Assembly (NCBI GenBank): GCA_021397845.1
Contig: CM038043.1
Location: 123,775,013-123,839,012 of the forward strand
Source: Areca catechu
Lineage: Eukaryota > Streptophyta > Magnoliopsida > Arecales > Arecaceae
DNA length: 64,000 bases
Reading direction: 5' to 3'
Shown here: in pieces, positions 33,597 to 44,045 of the stretch
Layout of the letters: the number at the start of each line of letters is the position of its first letter
Numbering within the stretch: the first letter of the stretch is position 1
Notes under the pieces: generated by a model
Seen by the model: the letters and a program-made list of their open reading frames with translations, nothing else
What the model was told of the DNA's origin: nothing
Database searches by the model: none
Translations under genes and position numbers: made by a program

Positions 33597-35627
33597 TATA
33601 TTTTGAACCGCATTTTGATTCGTCCTATTTTGAAGAAAACCCCTATGAGCTTTGGAATGAAAAGAAATCAAACATTAATTACTTTTATGTATTTGGTTGT
33701 AAATACTTTGTGCTTAACAATGGTAAAGATAATCTAGAAAAATTGATGCTAAATCTGATAAAGCAATTTTCCTTGGTTATTCATTACATAGCAAAGCATA
33801 TAGAGTATTTAACAAAAGAACTCTTACTGTAGAAGAATCTATGCATGTTATTTTTGATGAAATTAACCCCTCACCTTCTAAGAAAGAAGAGTGCATAAAT
33901 AATGATGCAGGTACACTTCAAAAAAAAATGGAAGACATGAGCATACGAGAAAGACCAACTCAAGATGGAGAAGAAACAGTAAGGATCATGCTGATCTACC
34001 AAGGGAATGGAGGTATGTAACTTCTCATCCAAGAGAATTAATTATTGATGATTCCTCACAAGGTATTAGGACTAGGTCGTCACATAGAGATGCACATGAT
34101 TACCTAGCCTTGTATCACAAATAGAATCTCATACCTTAGAAGAAGTTGAATCTGACCCAAACTGGATGATGGCCATGCATGAAGAACTAAATCAGTTTGA
34201 AAGAAATAAGGTATGGACTTTAGTTGAAAGATCATCAGAACATCCCATCATAGGAACCAAATGGATCTATAAAAAAAAGTTAGATGAACAAGGAAATGTA
34301 ATTAGAAACAAAGCTAGATTGGTGGCTAAGGGATATAACCAAAAAGAAGGTATAGATTTTGATGAAACATATGCACCTGTAGCAAGACTAGAAGCCATTA
34401 GATTACTTCTTGTATTTGCTTGCTACATGAATTTCAATTTTTTTCAAATGGATATGAAAAGTGCATTCTTGAATGGTTTTATATATGAACAAGTTTTTAT
34501 AGAACATGCACCAGGTTTTGAAAATCATGCTTTTTCAAATCATGTTTTCAAACTCAATAAAGCATTATATAGTTTAAAACAAGTACCTAGAGCCTGGTAT
34601 GATAGAATTAGCACCTTCTTGATTGAAAATAATTTTTCAAGAGAAAATGTTGACAAAACTCTTTTCATCAAGAAAAAAGATAACGATTTATTAGTTGTAC
34701 AGATTTATGTTGATGATATTCTATTTGGTACAACTAATGAAACTCTTTGTAGAGAATTTGCTAAGTTAATGCAGGAAAAATTTAAAATGAGCCTAATAGG
34801 TGAACTTAACTACTTCCTTGGACTTCAAATGAAATAAACAAAGGAAGGAATCTTCATTAACCAAGCCAAGTATCCCAAAGAAATAATCAAAATGTTTGGT
34901 ATGGAGTCAAGCAAATAAATAAACACACCCATGAGCCCAACTTGCAGATTGGATAAAGATGAAGATGAATCCAACATTGACCAAAAACTCTATAGAGGTA
35001 TGATCGGATCCTTGTTATACTTAACTGCAAGAGACCTGATATCTTGTTTAGCATATGTGTATGTGCTAGATTCCAATCTAATCTTAAAGAATCATATATG
35101 CTTGCTGTAAAAGGATTATAAAATATTTGAAATGAACAAGCAATCTAGCTCTATGGTTTTCAAAATATTCTTCATTGAATTTAATTGGATTTTTGGATGT
35201 TGATTATGCTATTTATAAAATTGATAGAAAAAGTACTAGTGGCACATGCCAATTTTTAGGGTTGAATTTAATCTCATGGTACTGCAAGAAACAAAACTTG
35301 GTAGCACTATCTACTGCTGAGGCAGAGTTTATTGCTGCAGGGAGTTGTTGCGCACAAGTGTTATGGATTAAACAATAACTAGAAGACTTTGATGTTACAC
35401 AATCTAAAATTCCCATCAAATGTGATAATACAAGTACTATAAATTTGATAAAAAACCCAATTCAGCATTCAAAGACTAAGCACGTAGAGATTAAACACCA
35501 TTTTATTAGATATCATATTTTGAATGGTGACATTGAACTAGAATTCATCCATACTGAGAGCCAACTTGCTGACATTTTTATTAAGCCACTCAATCAGGAT
35601 AGATTTGAGATGATTAGAAGAGATTAG
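33597..35627 (+). pseudogene. SIRE-like Copia integrase tail, RT and RNase H
   Basis: The integrase tail has PYELWNEKKSNINYFYVFGC and, after a frameshift, AIFLGYSLHSKAYRVFNKRT. RT (34166-34837) is open for 223 codons with NKVWTLVERSSEHPIIGTKW, KARLVAKGYNQKEGIDFDET, YAPVARLEAIR, MDMKSAFLNGF, LYSLKQVPRAWYDR and catalytic YVDDILF. RNase H (35175-35627) has FLDVDYAIYKIDRKSTSGTC, ALSTAEAEFIAA and ends near HTESQLADIFIKPL. Stops at 34835 and in 34915-35170 separate RT and RNase H. The motif style fits the SIRE/Maximus lineage. Confidence 0.85.
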
Positions 35628-36050
35628 GTCTTTGTGATCCTTTTTAGATTTTCCAAACCTAATTGTTTCAAAATTAAAAAAAAAATTATCTTTAAAACCT
35701 CCAACATCAATTCAACATCTTTGAGCACCTTTCCATGCAATTTTCCTGAATTCATTTTCATTTTTGATCAATTCTTAACTTCTGTAGAAAGTTTCTGTTC
35801 GAGTCGACTCGGGCAATTGCGCTCAAGTCAAGCTGACTCGAATTACTGTTGTTTCTGGTTTGCTCTAGTTGAGCTGACTCGAACAATTTTAGGGTTAGTC
35901 GAACTAACTTTGATATTGGGCAAATAGTTTTTTAATAGAGCCGTAGAGCCTTTTCTGAATTTTTTTATCTTTCATTCTTACTATAAACCCTAACTCTCCA
36001 CTAGAACCTCTCGAAACCTACTTTCTTCTACTCCATTCCTTACTTTCACC
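35628..36050 (+). other. SIRE-like fragment, spacer between RNase H and extra ORF
   Basis: No coding. It contains several GAGTCGACTCG/GAGCTGACTCG motifs (35795-35900), similar in style to the GTCGAC array in the LTR at 62638. Confidence 0.5.
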
Positions 36051-36611
36051 TTGAGCATGTGTGTGATGGCTCCCAGAAGATCTGCAAGGAAGCGTTCTCA
36101 CGTTGTTGAATCAAGTTCTCACAGTGAAAATCTGAAAAAGAAAAGAGAAAAAAGGAAATCCGCTCTAAGGCAAAATGAAGAAGAAGCACCTTCTCCACCA
36201 GGACAAATCACTTCAATGGCCAATCGACCGGTCACCTGTGGCAGAAAAATTGACTTCGGCTTCTTGGAAGATATAGGTATGAAGATCAGAAACTGGATTG
36301 AGAACCAGGGATGGACATTTTTCTGCTCTTTGAATGCATCGACTTACCCTTCCTTGGTAAGAATATTTTTTGAGAATATAATCCTTGGAGAATATCATCT
36401 GGAATCTGTTATGAAAGGAGTAAAGATTGTTGTGGATGAAGAAAAACTAAGCAATCTACTGCACATGCCCACTGACGGCGTAACTGAACTGACTCTGAAA
36501 GACAAGGAATAGGCACTGAAGTTAATCTTGGAAAAATCAGATGTAAGTTCTGTCAAGTATGTACAAGCCAACATGCTTTCCAAGGAAATGCGGCTGCTTC
36601 ACAACATGATC
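36051..36611 (+). pseudogene. SIRE-like sense extra ORF (plant transposon-protein domain)
   Basis: 153 codons open MSMCVMAPRRSARKRSHVVE, with a basic, Lys-rich N-terminus, then GRKIDFGFLEDIGMKIRNW, FFENIILGEYHLESVMKGVK, and VVDEEKLSNLLHMPTDGV. The last resembles the 'F-Y/F-x-N...V-K-G-V...I...L...L-x-I/M-P' core of putative plant transposon proteins that follow pol in SIRE/Athila-type elements (sometimes called env-like). A stop at 36510 is followed by a further readable stretch to about 36611, where G3 pol resumes. No transmembrane segment is visible, so I do not call it an envelope protein. Confidence 0.55.
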
Positions 36612-36850
36612 ATGCAACGAGTCGCATGCTACTACAACTCCCACGTGCGACCTAAAGTGTTCCATCTAGGTGACCTCATCCTTAATCCCAATCGAGAGAA
36701 TATGAAAAACTCTTCCTGAATTGGGAAGGATCGTACAAAGTGGTTAAGGCCCTACCAGGTGGGTGGGGCCTACAACCTTGCTGGGCTCGACGGTGTCCAA
36801 TTCATGAAACCTGGAATGCCAACAACTTAAGAATGTACTACCAAAAATGT
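36612..36850 (+). pseudogene. G3 integrase C-terminal end
   Basis: It reads QRVACYYNSHVRPKVFHLGD, corresponding to QRVARYYNSRVRPKSFRPGD in G2. Frameshifts follow, then the terminal words NLRMYYQ correspond exactly to the G2 and G1 pol ends. The TAA stop after YYQ in G2 is AAA here. The following TGTAAGGT is conserved with G2 (TAATGTAAGGT). Confidence 0.8.
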
Positions 36851-36859
36851 AAGGTCCTT

Positions 36860-38581
36860 TGGTGTGCGCACCAGAATCAAAAGAAGACTTCAGGATTTCA
36901 TCTGGATCTCTGATTGACCTTGCCCGAGAAAATTAGGGTTTGTAATAAGGATTGACCTGATCAACCCAATTTTGAGTCTGTAATTTTGTCATTTCAATTT
37001 TTGTTGAGTCATGTTGACTCAGTTCAAGTCCAGGTCCAAGTTGGTGCCATTCCCTTTGCCATAGGGTGCCACATTTTTCTTCCATGGTCCAGCTACAAGT
37101 GGGTGCCACACTCCCTGCCACATCTCCATCCAGTGTCTTTGGTCCCCACACCATAAGAAGTAAGTTCCCCTTTTTTTTGCACTACTTGGGGGAGAAATCC
37201 ATCAAGATACCTCAATCCAAGGAGGAGCCAACTTCTTTCCAGATAAACCCAAGCCAGGATGGCAAGAATTTTTCTTGAAGAGAGGATCAAGGAGGTGCCC
37301 CACAATGTTCCATAAAAATCCAAGTTATAAAAGGGAAGAGAGCATGTCTTGGGGAGAAAATCAAGGAGGCACCCAAAAGTTTCCTAAAGTGCCAAAGCCA
37401 TGAAAAGAAGAAGCCTAAACTTGTGGAGCAAGACTAGGAGGTGTCCAAAAGAGCCAAACCATGAAGGAAAAATCCTTGATTCATGGAGAGATACTAGGAG
37501 ACACCCCCATAACCTGCCATTTGGAGCTGATTTTCAAGTTTTCTTGGAGTTTTTGGGCTGCTCACTCATGGAAGGAGTCTTGGTTGGCCAAGGGAAGAGA
37601 ATTTGATGCCTAAAGTGTAGATTAGTCCTATTGGTCCCATATGGGAACTTGTATGGTTTTGATTTTTCTTATAGGTCTATATATTAGACCCCTTTTGTAA
37701 CTTGAACTTATCTTATGAAATCTTATGAATGAAATCCCTTATTTTTGAGCAAAGTCTTGTTCTTCCGCACTTATTCTGAGTGTTGAGCTTCGTGAGAGAG
37801 TAAATCCGGGTTCTCTAGGAACCTTGAGGAGGTGTGAGATCTCCAACCCCAAAACCCTAGCTTAGTCCACCCATCTCTACTCCACCGCCACCAAACCCTA
37901 GCCTCTACACCATCTCCAAGGTTTTTCTTCCAAAGGGTGGCTGACCACCAGGACCCCAGTCCAGCCATCTTCAAGTCAGCTACCACTGCTTCAGAGTCCA
38001 TCCAGCAGATCTAGGGGAAGAAGTCCCAAATCTGCAGCCTAGGAGTTCTAGATCAGCTGAAGACCTTCAGATCCCATCCTTTCTTCTACTCTGGTAACTC
38101 TCTTCCCTGAGTATCTTGTTCCTAACCTTGTTCTTCTTCTCTCCAGGATCCAGGGATCAAGAAGAGGCCAACTTTGCCAAGGACCATTATCGGAGGATCC
38201 ATTGCGAAGATACCTTGACTCCCGGGATCCAATAATCTGCTCGAGAGAGTTTTTTTCCACCAAATGGAGAGATATCACTGCTAGGTAACAAGAACCTTCC
38301 CTTCTCACTTTGTCTGTTTCGTTGAAACTCAGAGCAAACCCTAGATCTGGGGGTTTCTCAATCCCCAGCGATCCTACTTCTGAGTTTCTCTGATAATCCA
38401 CTCCTTTTAATTGTGCTTTCTATCATTTCTTAGTTTCTTTCAACATTAGTTTATCTTTCCTTTGAGTCAAAGCCAACTTCTAAAAAATATATATAAAAAA
38501 ATATATTAATTTTAATTTGCTTCCGCATTCCACATATCCGTTCTGCATCATTTTTGGTATCAGAGCTTTCGTTCTGCATCA
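36860..38581 (+). repeat. Solo LTR S1
   Basis: 1722 bp, opening TGGTGTGCGCACCAG and ending TTCTGCATCA, flanked by TCCTT on both sides (36855-36859, 38582-38586). It has a TATATAT box at 37678. A PBS-like TTGGTATCAGAGC lies inside the LTR at 38554-38566, 15 bp before its end. It is homologous to S2 and E LTRs. A single LTR with perfect duplication indicates LTR-LTR recombination after insertion. Confidence 0.88.
37678..37684 (+). promoter_or_regulatory. TATA box, solo LTR S1
   Basis: TATATAT in GTCTATATATTAG; the same box is at 52164 in S2. Confidence 0.5.
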
Positions 38582-38588
38582 TCCTTCC

Positions 38589-40204
38589 TGTTGCCGATCT
38601 CGCCGTCGCGCCCGTGCCTCGGAACCGCCGATCCGTATAGACCGTCTTGCTCCTAGGGCCTCCTGGCTGGACCGGACCTGCAAAACGGGATCAGAAGATC
38701 CTGGCCGGGGATCCCGGCGAGGGAGCTCCGACGATCAAGTTAGTAGACGGCGAGAGGGAACAGAGTCCCTGGGACGGGCCCCCGAAGGAGTCCCAGACTC
38801 AGAGATTTTATGAGCAAGAATGGTGCTTAAAGAGACCAGAAACTCGGCTGGACTCCCTTGCCAAGCTCACGCCAAGCGATCCCCTCTCGGGACCCTGGAT
38901 CTTGTCCCGTCCTGTGGAGCTTCTGGCCTCTGTTTCTTATTTGTCTCTGCTTACCTGGTCATCTCTTTGCTTCTTCCTTTTATCTCCTCCCGGTGCCTGC
39001 TCGTTTTCCGCTCTCGGGAGGCTCCTCCCCCTCTCGTTCTCATCGCCCTCTCCCCGTCCTTTTCTCTTTTCCCTTCTGGTTCTGAGGGCCAGGCGGCTCT
39101 CCGACCTCGTTCGCCGAGCCTAGCGGGGAAAAGGTAAAGGAGGGAGGCGTCGGCAGGGCGGCCGGTCAGACCTTGGGCCAAGCGTGGGTGCTCTCCTCCC
39201 AGGCACGGTGCTTGCCCGTCGAGGGGCCCTGTCCTGTCAGAGCCGCGTCTCTCGACTGTGGAACCCGTCGGGCCGACGTAAGTGATGTTCCGCGTGCCGC
39301 CGCCATCCGTACAGGGTGCCCTCTTCGGGTGCGGTGCGCACGGCTCGAGGGTTGGCCTCGGAACATGCGCCTTTGCTCTCTGGGGCTCTCTCTATATGAG
39401 CTGCCTGACCTCGGCCGAGGTGGACCCCTCCCGGGTGGACACCTGGTGGGGCGGCAGAAGGACGCTCGGCCTCGGTCGAGGTGGTCCCGTCTCAGGGGCC
39501 ACCTGGCGAAGGAGCGAGGGGGCCGCCTCGACCTCGACTGAGGTGGGGCCGTCTATGGGTGCCACCTGGCGAGGGAGCGGGGGAGCAGCCGACCTTGGCC
39601 GAGGTGGACCCCTCCTGGGTGGACACCTGGCGGGGCGGCAGAAGGACGCTCGGCCTCGGCCGAGGTGGTCCCGTCTCAGGGGCCACCTGGCGAAGGAACG
39701 AAGGGGCCCGGATTGACCTCGGCCGAGGTGGGACCGTCTATGGGTGCCACCTGGCGAGGGAGCGGGGGAGCAGCCGACCTCGGCCGAGGTGGACCCCTCC
39801 TGGGTGGACACTTGGCGGGACGCAGAAGGTCGCTCGGCCTCGGCCGAGGTGGTCCCGTCTCGGGGGGCCACCTGGCGAAGGAGCGAAGGGTGGCCCGGCT
39901 CGACCTCAGCCGAGGTGGGACCGTCTATGGGTGCCACCTAGCGAGGGAGCGGGGGAGCAGCCTGACCTCGACCGAGGTGGACCCCTCTTGGGTGGACACC
40001 TGGCGGGACGGTAGAAGGACGCTCGGCTCGACCTCGACCGAGGCGGGGCCATCTATGGGTGCCACCCGGAGAGGGAGCGGGGGAGCCCGTTCGAGCTCGA
40101 CTTCGGGCGGGGAGCCGCAGCTGACTCGGTCGAAAACCTCCACGTGGCTCGTATAGTGCCCGCCGGGATCTGCGACCAACCACGTCATCATTATGGCCGT
40201 AACA
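38589..40204 (-). repeat. G2 3' LTR
   Basis: 1616 bp. It contains the 61-bp palindrome-centred repeat array at 39409-40090 (see separate entry). Confidence 0.93.
39409..40090. repeat. Higher-order repeat inside G2 3' LTR (11 x about 61 bp)
   Basis: Eleven units each start with CCTCGGCCGAGG or a 1-3 base variant, at 39409, 39470, 39532, 39593, 39654, 39717, 39778, 39838, 39904, 39966 and 40032. Three unit types follow the palindrome: A (GTGGACCCCTCCTGGGTGGA), B (GTGGTCCCGTCTCAGGGGCC) and C (GTGGGACCGTCTATGGGTGC). The order is A-B-C three times, then A-C. The same eleven units are in the other LTR at 50391-51060. Confidence 0.9.
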
Positions 40205-40217
40205 GTTGCCCCCCAAT
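40205..40217 (-). promoter_or_regulatory. G2 polypurine tract
   Basis: On minus ATTGGGGGGCAAC, directly before the 3' LTR (TGTTACGG). Expected site of plus-strand priming. Confidence 0.7.
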
Positions 40218-40345
40218 CCGACGTTCTGTTGGGGCATCGTGGGACGGAACGTCGGGATTAAATGCGGATATGACGTGGGGAGGCGGAGATCTTGCATCAT
40301 AATTGCCACGATCCTCGTCGCCGTTTCTCGGTGCGCCCGAAGCCT

Positions 40346-40351
40346 TATAAG
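40346..40351 (+). promoter_or_regulatory. Candidate TATA box for the G2 antisense ORF
   Basis: TATAAG in CCTTATAAGAGG, about 335 bp upstream of the ORF's ATG at 40685 and inside the internal region just after the LTR. Placement suits an independent antisense transcript; not proven. Confidence 0.35.
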
Positions 40352-40684
40352 AGGCCGCCATGCGTCGTCTGTTCGCCCGCAATAAATGCGTCGCTTCGAA
40401 GCAGGGGCCGTTTCCCTGTTAACGAGGCGACGGTGTCGGGCGTGCGTCCATGCGGCGATCATCCAATGGCCCGGAGTGGAATGACGGGTACGGCGACTGT
40501 CGACTGAGTTTGAAAAGGAGGGGACTTTCCGGAATGAGGCCTTTTCCTTTGCACCGTGGGCGGTTTGCTGCAGGCTAATTTCCACTACCCCGCGTTCGCT
40601 CGGTGCATTTTCGGTGAGTGCCCTCATTTTCCCCCTAGTTCCTCTCTTCTTCTCCTGTGAATACTCCTTGCTTTCCACTTTGTC

Positions 40685-42873
40685 ATGGCGCGCCGTCACC
40701 ATGTTTCCTCTAATCCGGACGAGGCCGGTCCGTCCCAGTCGAGGACTCCATCTTCTTCCTCCTCGGAGGAGGAAGTGATCCCGGAGGAGACCCGCAGGCG
40801 ACTGCAACCCGGGGGTATCACTATTGGTATCCCCAGGGGTGTCAAGTCTCCTCCCGTCGCTTATGCTCTTCCGCTTTCTTCTCTTCCCTCTGCCGGTCCC
40901 TCTGGTCACGGTTCCACTATGACCGAAGGCGACCTTTCTTTCCTCCGGGAGGTCTACGGCATCCCGGGTCAATCCGTCTGCTTGTCCCGTGGCCCGGGGA
41001 TCGCGTCACCATGAGTGGCCCCGGCCGCATAGCCTTCTACGAAGACTTCCTTCTCGGGGGTCTTCGGTTTCCTCTGCACCCCTTTTTTCTTTCTTTCCTT
41101 AGCCACTTCCGTCTCGTTCCGGCCCAGTTGGCTCCCAATGCCATCCGGGTTATCTTTTCTTTTATTATTTTTTGTCACTTCCACGGGTTTGTTGCCCGTT
41201 TCTCCCTCTTCAGGGCTCTGTTTACCCTGAAGAGGTACTCCACTGACGACGGCTGGTGGTACATCTCGCCCCGGCCCAGGTATCTCCAGTTTGACCTCCC
41301 TTCTTCTATCAAGGGCTGGAAGAACCGATTCTTCTTTGCCTTGGTCGAGGATGTCGACTGGGCCTGGAGCGAACTGGATCGGTCTCCGAACCGGAACTCC
41401 CAGGTCGAGTCGACGGACTAAGAGGCCTACTCCCAACTTCTGAGTGATGTGGTCCCAGCGCTCGAGGTTCTACTCTCGGAGCAGAACTTGTTTGAGGCTG
41501 GGAACTCCCAACTTCTGTACTCTTTCTCCTTTTTAGTCGAGCTGACTGACCTCTTTTCCTTTTGCGTTGCAGGCATGAAATTCTCGCTGGAGAACCTCCT
41601 GGAGGGCGCGGCCCAAAGGGACGTCGTCGAGGTGGATGAGCCTGCGGCAAAGAGGGCTCGCACCGAGGCGAGCCAGGAGGTCGTGCGGGCGACCGTACCC
41701 AGCCCGGTGGCCGCTGCTCCCCCGCCCAGGCTGCCTCGGGGCGGGGCCATCGATGCTCCAGCTGTCAGACTCGGTGGTGCTGCCGATGAGGGGGCTCCAC
41801 CACCGGCAGTTCCGCCCAGCGCCGGCCCCATCATCGCCGCGGCCCCGACGGCGCAGCCTGCGACCTCTGCCGCCCCGTCGACGGCGATTCTTGCCGGAGG
41901 GGCAGTCGCCGCCGCAGCTGACCTGACGGCTCCGCCACCGGTGATCACCAACCGGTGCTCAGTAATCCGCGACAAGGGGCTCACGGAGAAAGTGATGGAG
42001 TATGCCTCCACCGCCCGGGACCGCCGATCTCGAGGTGGCAGGGACTACACTGATGCCCTGCTCGGGATCCTCTTGCACCTTTTCACGGTAAGTTCGAACT
42101 CAGACTCTTCCATCCTTTGTGATCTCGGGTGGTCTTTCTTAACCCGATCTTTTTGCCGTGCAGATTGGGAACGACGTGCTCCTACGAGGAACTTCCTCGT
42201 AGGGTACGCGAAGAAGGATGTCGAGAAGGAAGAGAAGCTCGGCAAGCTCGTGGCCGACGTCAAGGACCTCATGGAGAAGGGGGTCGAGCTGCGAGCAAAC
42301 AACCAGGCCCTCCAGGCAGACCTGGCATGCGCCGAGGAGCGTGGCAAGGGCCTGGAGTCCTCTCTGTCTGAGGAGAGGAACTCCCACCAGCATCGCGCGG
42401 AAGAGGACGCGGCCGAGAGGGCTCACCTTCAGGTCCATTCTCAGTGGCTGGAGCGCCAGTTGGAAGAGGCCAGATGGGAGGCGAGTGCGGCGAAGGAGCA
42501 GAGCACCTACGTCAATGGGCTCCTGGAAGCCGCGAAGCGGGAGGCGCAGGAAGCCGTCTCGAAATTCCGGGTCTCCGATGAGTACATCTCGGAGGTTCGG
42601 GAGGCCACCATGGACTCCTTCCTGAAGGGGTTCCGAATGTGCCGGGAGAAGGTGGGGTCCTTCTACCCCGAGCTTGACCTCAGTGGGGTGGTGCTCGGAG
42701 GTAGGAGGCAGGGACCCGATAGCAGGGCTTCCGGCGCGGTTGATGTCACAGCTGCGGCCCCGGTGAGCGACGTGACCGAAGCTCCGGAGCAACCCCTTGA
42801 GCCAGCAGCCGCCGACGGCGAGGAAGTGGAGCATGCGACCCCGGCTGAGGACCCCACCACCGCGCCAAACTGA
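40685..42873 (+). pseudogene. G2 antisense extra ORF (putative gypsy-type transposon protein, coiled coil), spliced
   Basis: It runs opposite to G2 pol. The N-terminus is MARRHHVSSNPDEAG, Ser/Glu-rich (SSSSSEEEVI). Then comes the Transposase_28-like domain, LSFLREVYGIPGQSVCLS and, after a 1-base loss near 40995, GPGRIAFYEDFLLGGLRFPL, FRLVPAQLAPNAIRVI, FSLFRALFTLK and DDGWWYISPRP. A stop at 41419 and a likely acceptor (TTTGCGTTGCAG|GC, ending 41572) follow. The next part is Ala/Pro-rich, then an intron at 42088-42163, then a long coiled coil (KLGKLVADVKDLMEKGVELR...) with FLKGFRMCREK and an acidic tail ending DPTTAPN. Known for Tat/Grande-type elements; role unknown. Splicing at 42088 would shift frame into a nearby stop, implying a later 1-base change. 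Confidence 0.8.
42088..42163 (+). other. Intron in the G2 antisense ORF
   Basis: Donor CACG|GTAAGTTCG and acceptor TTTTTGCCGTGCAG|ATTGGG, 76 bp, pyrimidine-rich before the acceptor. G3 has a 74-bp intron at the matching position (61286-61359, minus). Confidence 0.7.
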
Positions 42874-43109
42874 TCTGTCATTCTTTTTCTTTTTGGTTTG
42901 TTTTCTTTTTGGGGACTCCCGGCTTGTCGGGGCTCCTGGCTTGTACTTCCCTTTATTGAATCAATGAAAGTTCAGTTTGGCCATGTCTCGGACTCGCCTT
43001 CTCTTTCATTTTTCCTTCTTGAGATGTTGATGTGGAGTGCCGGGACGAGGGTGGACCCGGTCCCATCCGGCGTTCAGATCAAAATTCGGGACATTCCGGA
43101 CCGGGTGGC

Positions 43110-43935
43110 ATCAGAGTAGGCCTTGAGCGGGCCCTTCTTTGGGCTTGCCTTCATGCTCGCATGGGTGAACTAGGTTCTGCCCCGCCTTCCAGACCGAAGC
43201 CGGGACTTTCGGACTGAACCCCGGGGCCGCAGGCTTTCTCGCGGCTTTCCGAGCTGTTCTCCGTGCTCGCGTGGGCGAACTGGGTTCTGCCCCGCCTTCC
43301 AGACCGAAGTCCAGGACTTCCGGACTGAACCTCGGGGCCGTAGGCTTTCTCAAGCCTTGCGTGGCTTGCTGAGCTATTCTCCGTGCTCGCGTGGGCGAAC
43401 TAGGTTCTGCCCCGCCTTCCAGACCGAAGTCCGGGACTTCCGGACTAAATCCCGGGGTCGCAGACTTTCTCAAGCCTTGCGTGGCTTGCCGAGCTGTTCT
43501 CCGTGCTCGCGTGGGCGAACTGGGTTCTGCCCCGCCTTCCAGACCGAAGTCCAGGACTTCTGGACTGAACCCCGGGGCCGCAGGCTTTCTCAAGCCTTGC
43601 ACAGCTTGCCGAGCTATTCTCCGTGCTCGCGTGGGCGAACTGGGTTTTGCCCCGCCTTCCAGACTGAAGTCCGGGACTTCGGACTGAACCCCGGGGTCGT
43701 AGGCTTTCTCAAGCCTTGCGCGGCTTGCCGAGCTGTTCTCCGTGCTCGCGTGGGCGAACTGGGTTCTGCCCCGCCTTCCAGACCGAAGTTCGGGACTTCC
43801 AGACTGAACCCCGGGGCCGCAGGCTTTCTCAAGCCTTGCGCAGCTTGCCGAGCTGTTCTACGTGCTTGCATGGGCGAACTGGGTTCTGCCCCGCCTTCCA
43901 GACCGAGGTCCGGGACTTCTCGCTTCCTCTGGCCT
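43110..43935. repeat. G2 minisatellite between pol and antisense ORF (about 120-bp unit, 7 copies)
   Basis: Units contain GCGTGGGCGAACTGGGTTC, TGCCCCGCCTTCCAGACCG, GGACTTCCGGACTGAACCCC and GGCTTTCTCAAGCC. Copies start near 43150, 43272, 43392, 43512, 43632, 43750 and 43869, so the period is 118-122. 120 is divisible by three, which explains the long repetitive frames on both strands; they are not genes. Confidence 0.9.
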
Positions 43936-44045
43936 TCGGCCACGGCCGGGCGTGCCGAACTCAGGGCCACGCGTCGGTTTCCCTACGAGATGAGAAAGAG
44001 CGTTTGAAGCAAAGAAACTTTATTGCAGGAGTGGGGAACCTTACA
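43936..44045. other. G2 3' end of pol transcript region
   Basis: Short unique stretch next to the pol stop; on minus it carries CAATAAAGTTTC, a polyadenylation-like signal 30 bp after the stop. G1 has a similar AATAAAGATT after its pol. Confidence 0.45.

Larger units (their letters stand above)
33597..36611 (+). mobile_element. SIRE-like Copia fragment without LTRs, embedded in G3
   Basis: It enters in the integrase C-terminal part (KTPYELWNEKK) and leaves inside a downstream extra ORF. Neither edge shows an LTR, PBS or target duplication. It replaces the G3 section from mid-gag to near the end of integrase, so either a full SIRE element inserted and large deletions removed its ends together with G3 pol, or template switching joined them. 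Confidence 0.65.

Noticed and set aside
39173..40156. Several overlapping 100-180 codon frames in the G2 LTRs (39173-40156, 50261-51176)
   Set aside because: GC-rich repeat translation inside an LTR, no family match, present in both LTR copies.
39938..40972. 344-codon minus-strand frame across the G2 LTR edge
   Set aside because: It spans LTR repeats, PPT and the reverse of the real antisense ORF; composition is low-complexity Arg/Pro/Gly.
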